In this document: piece after piece, positions 49,641 to 61,393 of the stretch
Position numbering within the stretch: the stretch's first letter is position 1
How the letters are laid out: every line of letters begins with the position of its first letter
NCBI GenBank assembly: GCA_963920665.1
Contig: OY987266.1
Span: forward strand, 10,173,001 to 10,237,000
DNA length: 64,000 nt
Source of the DNA: Straminergon stramineum
Taxonomy: Eukaryota > Streptophyta > Bryopsida > Hypnales > Calliergonaceae
Direction: 5' to 3'
Position numbers and translations under genes: made by a program
The notes under the pieces: model-generated
The model's database searches: none
What the model was told of the DNA's origin: nothing
Seen by the model: only the letters and a program-made list of their open reading frames with translations

Positions 49641-52600
49641 TACCTGTAAAACTAAAGCTATCCGCATACTTCCACAAAAACAAGTATCCTCTTTCGAAAG
49701 TTTTCTCTCTAGCATGAAATGAAAAAAGATCTTTTAATTATTATATGACAATTCTTCACAGACAATTATATATATTTTGGGACATACTTTTTGTTACTCA
49801 GATAATTTGTGCAAACTCAAATGAAAAAAAATAGAAAAGTAAATGATTAAAAGTAAAAGTCCATGATAGTACTCTAATCAGTAGACCAGTAGTCGCGATG
49901 CCTGTAGCACAATAAACGTACAAAAGAAGAATGGAAGCTGAAAGTAGCAAATTATGCTTTGAGTGAAGGAGGATGGTCCGAGTATCTCATCCTTTGAAGA
50001 ATTATGCTTTCAAAAGAATTTCACCCCAATAAATTTAAAATGTTATTTGAAGTTATAGTAAATTTTTGCAAGTCATTTTTGCAGGGTTACTCTTTGAACT
50101 TCACAAAACACTGATCACTTAAAGTTTGTTAGTTTGTCATTTAGAATAGGGCCCTCAAAATGGTTAAGGAATAAGTGAATAATGATGTTGTGTTCATGTA
50201 TAGATCAATAGGCTTAAATTTGTTAAAAAGTCAATTTAAATGGTATAGTGGCTATATTTTCAATACCCTTAATGACCCAAGCAACCATTTTCTAGTCACT
50301 GCCTTTATTTTTTGAGCTTCACCACCTTCCTGTTCTTAAATTTTAAGCCTTAAAAAGGAAATTATTTTTAAGAAACAAATTGCATTGTAAATTCAATGGT
50401 GGTAGCCATGAGAGATTTTCATTGGATGTGGGAAAAACTCCCCCTAGAATTGGCCATTAGGGAATGTATGGAACCTCTACCTAAATTGTCTTTTTAAACA
50501 ATGGACTCTGGCAATGTTTTTGATAAATTTTTAATAAATGATTTTAGGTTTAAAAAAAGGGGCCAGCCCCTTAAAATCACCTAAAAGTTTGTCCTACAAC
50601 CCCCCCCCCTTTAACCTAAATACATACTTTTAAAAAGAAAGGTAACCTCCTCGGGTTAAAATCTATCTAAAATTGACAATTAGAACACCAAATGAGGTCT
50701 AATTGAGCCCTAAGAAATAAATCTAGTACATAAAACCATCACATGAATTCCACAACTCTACATGCATTGATTCAAATGAATTCACTATCCATTCAAAAGA
50801 CAGACCACTTCTCGCTCAATTAATTAGCCCCCCCTCCCCCCAAAAATTAGTAGCCATTGTCCATTGATTGTTTTTGAAAAAAAATAAAAACACCCCCCTT
50901 CCATGCCGTTGATCCTGATACAAATATTATAGTATCGTATGTATACCGTATGTATATAGATATGGATATGGATATGGTTACGGTAAATAGATACGAAAAA
51001 CGGGACTGAATACTGATTACACATTGATTACATATGGAATATATAATGTATATTGTATACATACTAATTACAGAATACGTATTGAATATGTTGATATAAC
51101 ACATATTTTTTGCCAAATAAATTGCTCATCAAAAATATAAGTGAGCATGGGAGTAGCTTTCTTGAAAAAAATTGGTAAGAGGGGTAATAAAATTTAAAAA
51201 AAACAATCCCATTGTCTTGTGGGTGGATACCTGTCCTCACTATCCACTCAAAAGACAGCCTCACATAGATGACTACTCCCATAGATTCACAATTCACCCT
51301 AAGTTCCAAGGTTTAAAACCACAACACACTCATTTCTTTTAGGCAAGTCACACTTTTCTTTTTTTTCATTTCATCATTCAAGCTCCCAACCCTAATTCTA
51401 CCCTAATTTGAGTAGCACTTCCGCACTTGCCCCAAACCCTAAAAAATTAGACTCAACCATCATATACTCTCAATTACATCAACCACATATATTGCATTTT
51501 CAACATTTTTGTTAACAATGTGCAATGAATATTGCAATCATTCAATTATAATTGTGAAAAATTATACAAAACCTCAAATTGTGTTTCCTCCAAGGGGCAA
51601 CAAACTCTCCTCTACAAAAACAATTGCCACTACCTTGTTCTTGCTCCAAATGGGGCTAGCTTAGACTTTTTGGAAAGACCACTTCAAGGCACACCACCCT
51701 TCTAAATTTACATTAATTCCACCATGTCATTCTCCCGTTGTTGCCCGCCAAAGTTGATAGTCTTGAATTGTTGTAGCATCTAACCTCCTTGCACAAAATT
51801 GGTCTCTCCAACCTTGTCCTTGCTCTAAATTAGACAAGTCGTAGATTTTGGGAAAGATAACTTTGAGACACTCTATCTTTCTAAAATTCAAATCCATTGG
51901 ATTGTCAAAACTCCTGCAATGAGTTGTCGAAGTTAGTAGTCCAATCTCACTCAAAATCTTCAACTCATTTTCAAGTCAATTTCCCATCTGACCTAAAACC
52001 TCTACTTTTCACCCTTGATTTTCTGTAAAAAAGGTGAAAACCTACCCAAAAAAATTTCCTATGTAGTTTCCTCTTCTAATCCCTAACTCTTTGTACTTGA
52101 AATACTCATAAAATACACACTATTCCCCAAACATATATGCAACCAAAGTAGAAGAGAAATTGGAAGAGAGAGAGCTCCAAAACCTAATATTTTCCTACAT
52201 CAACTCCCCTAACAACTAATGTTCATTACTACTTTCATCCTCCCCTAATTTACTATTAATTCTATAAATTAGTGTAAAATGCATCAAATTAGAATAAATT
52301 GTGCTAAACTATTGTAACTGCGTCAATTTTGTGTAGATTGCACTAATTTGTTGTAATATCCCCTTAAATACTATTTTTTGTCCAATTTAGTGTTTCTACT
52401 ACTATTTTAGTGTTCTATTAGTTTTAAGTTTACTAACTTCTTTTGTGTTTTTCATATTTATTATTTTTTGTGGGTTTTATTTTACTTTTAATTTAATTTC
52501 CTACTTCTAGTCTTTGGTTTTGGTTTTGGTTTTGCATTTTTGGTTTTCATTGGTCATTATTTTATTGTTGGCCTAATTTGTTTATCGTACCAAATCTTGT

Positions 52601-53541
52601 TTAATTACTTTTTAGTTTTAAATCACTATTTTTTTCCTAGAATTTCTTCTTTACTGCATTTTCTAATATCTCACCCTAACCTCCCAAAGTTCCCATCCTT
52701 ATTTAGTAGAAAAATCTCTAATTGATGGTTGTGGCCTAATCTAGAGTACAAATATTTGCAAATTTGCAAATTCACTCCTAATGTTTATTTTTGTTTTGTT
52801 TTTAAATGGTGAACCAATATGGTGGTTTACAATAGTTTCATCAAACTCTATCATATGGAATTTCTTTTAAGTTGAGTGGTGTAGTGAAGTTCATAGATCA
52901 TTTGAGGGGGTTGCTTCAAGTGGCCATGGAGTGAAAAGTCAACCAACCAATGCAATTGTTGCCCACCTCCAAGGTCATATGCACCTCAAAAAGTACAAAT
53001 CCAAGGATCTCAAGGAAAAGACAAATATCCCATGATTCTTATTTTTCTTACAAACTCTACTCTCATTTTAGTAACCACTGTGCATTGTAAGCTCCACCAT
53101 GATACATTGAAAAATGCTTAGAATGTTGAAAATTTTAAAACAATATTCTCTCTTGTCTTTTACTAACCACAAAAAGTTCACCATTTCAAAATATTCTCAC
53201 TAAAATATGCTCCTTCAATGTGCACTTCTTTGTTTTCCATTGACCCAAATAAAAATTCAAACTTAAGTATCTACTAAACTGTATGGTCAAATAATCTGAA
53301 TTTTTTTGAGGTGCTCATTCTTAATGTGAAATTCAAGATCCTATGATTATGTTATATCCAATCTCAAGAAAAAATGAGCAAACAAATTGCTCAATGTTTT
53401 GGCATTTTTAGCCCATTTTGAACCTTGTACACTCCCCTTGGATCATTAGGGATTATGTAATTTCAATAAATAAAATTTTAAAAAATTACACTCCAAGAAG
53501 GATTAAGTTATAGTAGTCTTATGAGCTAGTCAAGCCTTTAA
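49641..53541. other. AT-rich spacer between ELIP2 and ELIP3, left part
   Basis: No gene is supported. It contains a patch (50005-50110) matching the ELIP1 downstream flank, C-runs near 50590 and 50828, and a degenerate TAC/GTAT-rich low-complexity tract at 50920-51090 like that at 8380-8545. The remainder is AT-rich without recognisable coding sequence. Confidence 0.6.
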
Positions 53542-54416
53542 CCCCAAAATGACCTTGGGATTTCTATTCCTTCATAGCCATGACAGAGAGACGAAGAAAG
53601 TTGCAATTTGCGAAATGTGCGAAATGGATGGGTTGGAAATAGTAACTGTATCAATTTGAACCATGTTATGAGGGTGAGGTATGAGAATTTTTATAGGAGC
53701 AGATTTGATAGAAAAGTATGGCAGATTGATTGTAGAAATAGTATGTACAGTTGCTAAAACCTGCTTTTTGTAGCATTTTTATGCACTTCGCGATTGTCAC
53801 AGCATGATTGCCACCTTGAATTGCACTGAAACTTTGAAATTACAGAGTTGACAAGATGACTTGCACTTGTGTCAAAAAAAATTGGCAAAAGAGGCAATAT
53901 AATTTTCCTACAATGATTGCAAAGTTGATTGTGTTAAGTAGTGCCGATGCCTAGGAATTTACTACGATCATTTTGCAAAAAAAATGGATAGTGACAAAGG
54001 GTGATCCAAGCGGTGGGTACAATAATAATGAACATGTGTAACTCCAAAAAAATTAGGCAAATTTGACAGTGCATTTTGTTGAAAATGATCTTGTAAGGCA
54101 GCTAAGGGGGGACCAAGTGAATATAAGGGTGGGATTGGCGGATTGACACCGAAATCTGAGTTGGCAGGTAGTGGAATCCGAGTTGGTGGAGTACTTTTCT
54201 TCTTGGTCAGGGAACCTTGTGTACTAGTTCAACTTGTATAATTCGGAAGACAAATCCACTTAAAAAATTTTAGACACCTCTGGATTCACAATCTCAAGCC
54301 CTGCAATAGTGTAGATAACAAATTTTCCAAATACAATGATGATTTTGCATTATTGGGCTTGGAAAAATGCTCAAGGACAGATTACATGCTCAAGGTCATT
54401 CTGGGGTTAAGGAGAA
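53542..54416. mobile_element. TTAA-flanked element, family D (piggyBac-like ends)
   Basis: An 875-bp stretch begins CCCCAAAATGACCTTGGG and ends CTCAAGGTCATTCTGGGG, a clear inverted repeat. It is flanked by TTAA at 53538-53541 and 54417-54420. It differs internally from families A and B and no transposase frame is visible. Confidence 0.65.
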
Positions 54417-54689
54417 AGTATAGCTTGTGTGAGGGAGGAAAGTAAAACTACTTAATCTTTGAAAAAATGTACTCACCTCCATACCTAACTACAAGAGAAA
54501 GGAGTGTTTTAGGTGAGTTTTTAAATATAGTCCTAGACATAACATTATAAGTAATGACCTTTAAGGAGATTTTAAGTAAAAATTTACTTAAAATATATGT
54601 CCCACAATATATTCTAGAAAACACATACTTTGACGTTTTAATTTGTAGAAAATAGGAAAAACAATTTTCAACAAAACTAAAAATTGGCC

Positions 54690-55126
54690 ATTTAGGAGGA
54701 CTTCTGGATGATGAAATTTTAGCAAAAAAAAGATTTCAAAACTATCTCTAATGTTTAGAATTGTGCACGCAAGGGAGGCCTATTTGCATGAATGTGGAGG
54801 ATATAAAATAATGAATTTTTAGATTCCTTTTGGTAGAAACATGTATGCCTACTAGAGAAATATACCATAGAAATTTCAGCTGAAAATCACTAATTTAAAC
54901 CACTCAATATTATGAAAAACCCTAAATGTCAAAGATTGACAAATGAACAAAATGGACTTTTAAATATAAAAGAATTTTTTTTAATTTCTGAAAAATAAGG
55001 GATAAAATAGCAAGCAAGAGATCTAGAAAGAGATTTTTTGGTTTTAGAATTGGATTCATAATTCAAAAGATATAATTTACCAAAATCAAAACACAACCAA
55101 ATTGGTAGGTGTTTCTTGCAATCACC
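54690..55126. mobile_element. family C copy 2, partial
   Basis: The segment is homologous to 46950-47367, including the stretch before ...TGACTTTTAAATATAAAA, and ends with the family terminus GGTGTTTCTTGCAATCACC (55108-55126). The left terminus was not found. Confidence 0.5.
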
Positions 55127-55493
55127 CTAAGATGAAGGTACCTAGGGAAAGAATTACATAGAAAAATTCTCTAAGTAAGAGAACTAAAAAAGTACTAAGT
55201 CTTAGGAAGAAAACACATACCTTGATGTTTTAATTAGTAAAAAATAGTAAAAATAAGTAAATACACAAAACAAAAATTGGCCATTTCCAACAACCCTGTA
55301 GAGATGGTCATTCACCAAAAAAACCATCAAAAAAATATTTTATATGTCTCAAAATGCATGTAGAAAGAAGCTCACTTTGTAGACTTCCACACCACAAAAA
55401 ATTAACTATTTTTAAAATTCCTTCCTAAATATCTACAAATCTACTAGAAGACCATCTCATCCAAATTTTAGCTCAAAATTTGTTTTTTTGGGG

Positions 55494-56258
55494 GGTGATT
55501 GCAAGAAACACTTGTCCTATTTTTTGTCCCCTTGCCCTTGGACATGTAGTTTTTGGTCATAAATTTTTCATTGTAAGTTCATTCATCTTGAAATTTAGAA
55601 TGAAGGTACACATAAAAGTTTCACACATTCTGTCTTTTTGGATTTTAAAAAAAATTACTTTATTATTTTTAAAGTGCCCCCCGCTTGGGGGTCTACCTTG
55701 GCTATTTTGGAGGATTTGGGTCTGAAGTTGTACCCAATAATGCAAAATGGAAGCCACAAATTGGAGAAGTTGGAGGTGTACTTGCATTCCAATGAGGGAT
55801 GAAGATTTTTTTTGCAAAAAACCTTTGCATGAGGTGTCTATATGGGGCCAAAGTCACCATTGTTCACGCACATTTTTTGAGTAGGAGAAAATTTTCTTTG
55901 AATAAATTTTTGGTGCAATGTCAAATTAGGCTTATCTACAAAAATGTTTTTTTTTTAGGAATTTTTTGATTTTTTTTTAATTACTAAAACTGAAAAGGTT
56001 CATAGATCTTTTTTTTGCTATTTTTTGCTCCCAATGGCTTCTATAGTACTCCATAGTAGTCTATAGTATTACATAGTACTACATAGTACTGTATAATACT
56101 GAATCAATGGTTAAGATTTGTAGGTGCCCGAAATCGATGGTTGAAATTTGCAAGCGCAGTCTGACGTGCAAAATTGATAGTAGTCAATAGTATTGCCGAT
56201 CCTATGGCTAGAAATCGGGTTTTTGAGCCCAAAATGTGAAGTGTTTCTTGCAATCACC
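55494..56258. mobile_element. family C-type TIR element, 765 bp
   Basis: The left end is GGTGATTGCAAGAAACAC (55494-55511) and the right end is its perfect inverse (56241-56258). The same terminus recurs in variant form at 56481-56498 and at 55108-55126. Near the right end (56040-56100) lies a short tandem array of CATAGTACT-like units. No coding capacity is visible. Confidence 0.6.
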
Positions 56259-57482
56259 ATGGGTTCTAAATAATACTAAAAACCTCCAAATTGGCAAGTG
56301 CGACGTGGAATTGGGGTTTATTTTTGGATAGTAAATTACTTTTGAAAATTATCAAAAAAATTAGGGAGGTGTATGATAGTCATGAGTACCTTCCCTATAA
56401 ATCTGGAGTCATTTGGAACAAGAACACAAAAGTTATGGCCAAAAAAATTAGCACACACCATGTGACACAAAATAGGATAGGTGTTTCTTACAATCACTCT
56501 TAAGTGATTTTCAAATTGATAGATCATAGACAATGAATGACTTAAAGATAAAAACGAAGCACATTAAAATTTGTGAGATATTGTTTTAAAATTAAAGTAT
56601 GAATGGTTAAAATATGTGGTTGGATCCAATTATAAATGCAATGACAGTTGGACATTCATGAATTTACATTGAAAATTGGTAAGTCAACTACTTTGTTATA
56701 AATGCAAAATTTGTGAATTTAATTTAACACAAAGATGGTCACTAAAAGTAACTCCAATGCATCCCGTTTACAAGCATGGGAATGGCGTAGATGGGTCTTA
56801 TAAAGGCCATTTGCAAAGAACAATGCATCAACACCCTAATGTAGCCATTGCAGCCAACAATATTTTTGAAGGTACTTCAGATTGGAAGCCCTTGCTAGAC
56901 ATTTTTGATGTGATTTGTTGACCACAAAATAATACTTCAAAAGCTTAGATTTTGTGACCATGACGTGCATATCCGAACACCTCACCCAAAACATGTTGAA
57001 AAAGTGTAAGAGATTCACTTGAAAATTGAAAACAAAAAACAAAAAATTGTAGCATTGTGTTTGTTGGGCCTTAGCTTTTTGCATCATTAGGGGTGATGCA
57101 ACAATGTAGAAGGCTAGGAAGAGGACCGGCTTGTCCTTTGATCTGGCAACGGGCTCTTTTCTAACACTTTTCAGTGCCTCTTCCCATCTCCACATTGGGA
57201 ATGCTCTTAGGACCCTTGTTTGCTATTTATTGCAAGTCCCCATGCTTATTCTTGTTTTTTTCATCTCTCTTTATAGGCTGTGTGTTATGTTTTTTGCCAA
57301 ATTTAATATCATAAATATGTGCCTCAAAAAAAATCTTTGAAAATTCATAAGTAATTCAATAATATTTGAAAAAAATACAAAACCACTTGTGTTCTTAACC
57401 ACATGTATTTTTCTTTCTCTGAAAAATATACCAAAAAGATTCCCGTCCTTAAATGATCGCTTTAAGAGGAGACTACCTTAAC

Positions 57483-58051
57483 TGCAGAAAGAGCACTGGC
57501 ACGGACATGCCACACGCATTGGACCACCAGGAATGAGAGCACGTCCGCGAGCGTGGGCCGTCCGTGGATGCGCTTTGGTGGCGAGCTCTGCATGAGACAC
57601 AAAGTGAAAACTTCAATCAGAGATTCTGCTTTCACTTTCACTTCTCCGTCACATGCCACCCTCTCACCTGCCATCGCACTCGCCAGTGCCTACAGTCGCT
57701 GTCTAACCACAAATCACTCTCTGTCCGTTCATGGCTTGCATGTGGCCATTTCCAGGACCTGCGTCATGCATGTCGACGATGCCGCGCGCAGGCGCACACC
57801 TCTTGCAGCTGGGATCATATTTCAAACCTCGATGGATTTATAAATGCAGACTCTTTCGATCAATTCTTCATCATTTGTTACAAAAGTATCCCCCCTCACA
57901 GAATTGTATCAAATCTCAAACGTAGTTCAGTTCCATCTCTTTAGAAAGGTGTCTTGGACTTGACTGCTGAAACTAGCAGTGGTAGCCTTAATACTTCAGC
58001 TTCTTGTAGTCGGATGGACGTTTGTCTATTCCAGGAGATTGACCGTTCGCT
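57483..58051 (+). promoter_or_regulatory. ELIP3 promoter and leader
   Basis: The stretch is homologous to the ELIP2 promoter at 48001-48585. A TATA box, TATAAA, lies at 57839-57844. The leader aligns up to the ancestral start codon, which reads GTG at 58052. Confidence 0.7.
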
Positions 58052-58069
58052 GTGGCAGCAGCCGCGATC

Positions 58070-58756
58070 ATGTCGCACACGACTGCTACGGCTAGCTTGG
58101 CTGGTGGGCTTACTGCCCTTGCACCAGCTAACAGCCGACTCAATGCGAAAGCGCGCATGGTGACAGCGCCCAGACTGGCCACGTCGCTAGCAGGACGAGT
58201 GCGATGCGAGGCCGGAAAGGGACTGCGCGAAACCATCGACGAGAGCACCAAGAAAGAGATCACGGAGGGAGATATCCGGAAAAACATGCAGAACAACGAG
58301 TCCGAGCAGCGATCCTACTTCGGCGCCAAGCCCACGCCGGGATTCGACCAGGCCGTCGGGTTCACCCCCCGCCCGGAGATCGAGCGCCGCCCCGAGACGG
58401 GCGACAAGTCGTTCTGGAGCGTGTTCGCGTTCGACGGCGCGGCCCCCGAGACCATCAACGGACGTCTGGCCATGCTGGGCATGGTTTGGGCGTTTCTGAC
58501 CGAGAAGGCGACGGGTCTGACGGTGGTGGAGCAATTGTTCAGTCCGTCCACGAGTGGGCTGGTGTTTTTCGTGGGCGCCGTGCAGTTGTTCACTTACGCG
58601 TCGCTGGTGCCCATCGTGAACGGCGAGTCGACGGACGCTCGCAGCTTCGGCCCTTTCACTGCGCAGGCGGAGCGCTGGAACGGTCGATTGGCTATGCTGG
58701 GTTTCTTCTCGCTGGTGGTCACGGAGCTCATTCGACAGGCTCCCGTCTTCCATTAA
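58070..58756 (+). CDS. ELIP: early light-induced protein, copy 3 (shifted start)
   Basis: A single-exon gene. The codon aligned to the ELIP2 start reads GTG (58052-58054) instead of ATG, so translation should begin at the next in-frame ATG, 58070. That gives 228 aa with a transit peptide about six residues shorter. The rest is almost identical to copies 1 and 2, with both NGRLAM helices and the middle helix intact; one visible change is Ala to Thr in the first helix region. The stop is TAA where the others have TGA, and similarity to the other copies ends at the stop codon. It is probably functional, because the frame is fully conserved and the loss is compensated, but import efficiency could differ. 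Confidence 0.88.
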   Translation: MSHTTATASLAGGLTALAPANSRLNAKARMVTAPRLATSLAGRVRCEAGKGLRETIDESTKKEITEGDIRKNMQNNESEQRSYFGAKPTPGFDQAVGFTPRPEIERRPETGDKSFWSVFAFDGAAPETINGRLAMLGMVWAFLTEKATGLTVVEQLFSPSTSGLVFFVGAVQLFTYASLVPIVNGESTDARSFGPFTAQAERWNGRLAMLGFFSLVVTELIRQAPVFH

Positions 58757-60134
58757 ATTAGGATGACAGGAATTGTACAGACTTTCGAACTTCCAATGCA
58801 TATCAGAGAGAATTTAATGTGGGAGAATTGTGCAGAAGGTGTATCTAGTACTTAGCGAGTGTGCTGTATAGTTCTTGCACGCAATCCTGGACGATTGTTC
58901 CAGTTTATAAATTTCATTTATTGAAAAATGCGAAGCTTTGGGGCTTTCGTATTTGAACCGATGAATTCTTTCTGCAAACTTCTGTGGTTGCTGGTTCTGT
59001 TTCTTGAGTGTTACCTGTGCTTACGTACTTTAGGTTACTTTGCAACAGAGCTACCATTTCGAGAATTTCAACTATTTACAAGTTTGTGACTTTCAGTATT
59101 AACTCAGAATTCCATAACGGCGTTTGAGTCTATATTCAATGAATCCATGGAAAGTTAGTACTTCCCGGAAAAAAATTGAATATTCTGCCCGATGCGATAA
59201 TAAACTAGCGAATGAAGGAATAGAGCAGATATTTATTTTGCTTAGGAGACTGGGGAATCTTCATAATATTGTTATGCAGTGACACAATAAAATTGACATT
59301 CTGTACTCATATTACTGTGCTAGAGCTGGGCCGCTGGTTGATAATATTGTGAACCAACTGCCTCTCAATGATTGCGGTCCACACTCCACACTGGTTTTGA
59401 GTATCAAGCTCGACTTTCAGTTGCAGCAACCAAGGATGTTTGGAAGCGTGTACATGCACTGGTGGACCCTCTCACTTAGCGTCTTATTATTACCGAAGGT
59501 TAGTTATCTGTTTTTAATTTTTGAATGGTAGCGTCAAGGCTCCAATTAAAATTCTTAGAGGGACTCAAACTAACAAATATCAATAGATGGTCGTCAAAAC
59601 TTCTATGAATGAAATTTCTATGAAGAAGTATGGAGGAGCCAATAGGAGCCCTTGTTCATGAAGAAAGTCTGACACCCCTTTTGAGATTGGAGAAAGAAAA
59701 ATGGAAAGAAATGGAAACTGAGAATGGCAAATTGAGAAACTTCTTCATGTCCATTATGTGCCTCAAGAGAAGGAAAAAATTTCTCAATCTTCAAGGAATG
59801 ATCCCTTCGCAATTCAAGAAGAGAGTGCCATGTTCTCATTCTTTGGAGATTGAAAATGGGAAGATGAAGGCGTGATAACCCTCTAAAATGAAAATTTGTG
59901 CGACATATCTTCAATACTAGTTGAGTTAAGTCATATTATATACTTCACAAATCCACAAAAATATTCTAAACTTACACTAATTTGATAATTATACAAATTT
60001 GATAAATATGCAAATTTCCTATATACATTGATATGAAAATGTGATTATTATAAACTTTCATCACAATTCATCTAAAATTCTTCCAAATTATTTAGTTTAA
60101 GTTAGGGCTCACCTCGATTTAACTTGAGTAAACA
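58757..60134. other. ELIP3 downstream region, no supported gene
   Basis: The sequence after ELIP3 is unlike the flanks of the other ELIPs. An ATG-started frame at 59630-59875 (81 codons, charged, coiled-coil-like) has no recognised family and no support beyond its length. Otherwise nothing was seen. Confidence 0.5.
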
Positions 60135-60308
60135 GATATTTCGTTAAAATGGCAGAATTCCTACGCCATTTTTCCATTTATTTTCTAGGTCTAGTGTAGA
60201 TTTCAGACCGCACGGTCTGAAATCTAGGAGAGATATACATTTCAGACCGCGCGGTCTGAACCTCAAAGTGCCAATTTTGTGGAATACCGCCGTTTTAACG
60301 AAATATCC
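60135..60308. mobile_element. foldback element with palindromic core
   Basis: Terminal arms GATATTTCGTTAAAAtGGC (60135) and the inverse GCCGTTTTAACGAAATATC (ending 60307) bracket about 120 bases. Inside are two palindromes: TTCAGACCGCACGGTCTGAA (60202-60221, one central mismatch pair, extending to 26 bases) and TTCAGACCGCGCGGTCTGAA (60241-60260, perfect). The whole can fold into a hairpin with cruciform-prone centres. No target duplication was identified. Confidence 0.65.
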
Positions 60309-60484
60309 GTTAGTAACGACCGGATGTCATCCTAGTCACCATTCTAGTCAGATATCTAACACCCATAACCAAAATCATTTTGATACCCGGAGATCCGCCA
60401 TGGTCCGAAAAACCCTACTTTCCGGACAACTTCGATCCACACTTACAACCCCGTCGTCGTCTCTCCCCGCAAGCACTTCTGCTC

Positions 60485-61207
60485 TTGCTCTTCGGTGAGC
60501 AGCAGGCGCCTCTCCGACCTCGTTCACCATGCCACTTCTTCAATTCGCCGCGCTCCCTTCGACCTAGTTGATGTCAAGATGTTCATGTCAATTCACTTCA
60601 GCTTGATCATCAGTAATGCTTCGCTCCCGTTGCAGTTGATCAGTTAATTAAATCTACTAGCTGTATCGGAGAGAGGCCGCCTAGCAGCTCTAGCAGGCTC
60701 CACCACCCGGAGGATCCTCAAGCACAAGGCTGCTACTGCACCGTACTACATTTCCAGGTGACTACAGTCGGTATTTTCTTAGTGGAGTCATGATTTCGAT
60801 GATTTTTCAGGTTTAAGATTCCTTGAGGAACTTAATAACTTGGTCGGATCGAGCACTTTTCCTCTCTTCACTTGTCGTAGCAGGCGCCTTCCCGTCATTT
60901 AGTGTCACGGTATTCCTGACCCGCTTACGTACTAAACCTTCAGCTCACACACCCTAGCTAGCTTCCACTGAGCTTCACCAAGATCTTGTTCATGCCAATC
61001 CATTTCATATCACCGTGATCTTCAGCAGTATGTATGTATTTCTCAGATGTTGCAATTAATCTAATCGTGCTGGATCGGAATATCGTAGGTGGCTGCATGC
61101 CAAACTTCACCACCCGGACGCTTCATCAAGTCGACTCCCCTGAAGCTAAGCCCTAATCTCTGGAGGAGCCTACAGGCGTCAATTCTCCACGCGTTCTGCT
61201 TTTCCAG
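60485..61207 (+). repeat. diverged tandem duplication of a leader-like block
   Basis: Two blocks, about 60485-60757 and 60890-61207, share AGCAGGCGCCT near their left ends, GATC-ATCAGTA/GATCTTCAGCAGTA, CACCACCCGGA, and a common right end TTTCCAG followed by GTGACT. The right ends are 450 bases apart and look like alternative donor sites (60757/60758 and 61207/61208). They may be alternative first exons or promoters of the gene that follows. Confidence 0.5.
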
Positions 61208-61393
61208 GTGACTTGCAGTTCCAAAATTTTGTACGTTCTACTCGAGCTAGCTATCACAGTGCAGAATACAGCCTGAACGGGTCGTTAAGTTGCGGCGTTT
61301 CCATGTAGTATTTACGGAGACTTGCATGTTAAAAGTATGTTGTTGTAATCCTGACTTACGTACTGTGTTGGGGCTTGCCAGGGCCGCACCACC

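Noticed and set aside
50920..51090. Possible satellite or telomere-like array
   Set aside because: It is degenerate TA/GTAT low-complexity sequence without a fixed period; a similar tract lies at 8380-8545.
58187..58801. Long antisense open frames over the ELIP genes (also at 42550-43144 and 48718-49284)
   Set aside because: They mirror the GC-rich codon bias of the sense ELIP frames and occur in all three paralogues; no motif, and no start or splice context of their own.
59630..59875. ATG-started 81-codon charged frame downstream of ELIP3
   Set aside because: No family similarity, no promoter or splice evidence, and within length expected by chance.
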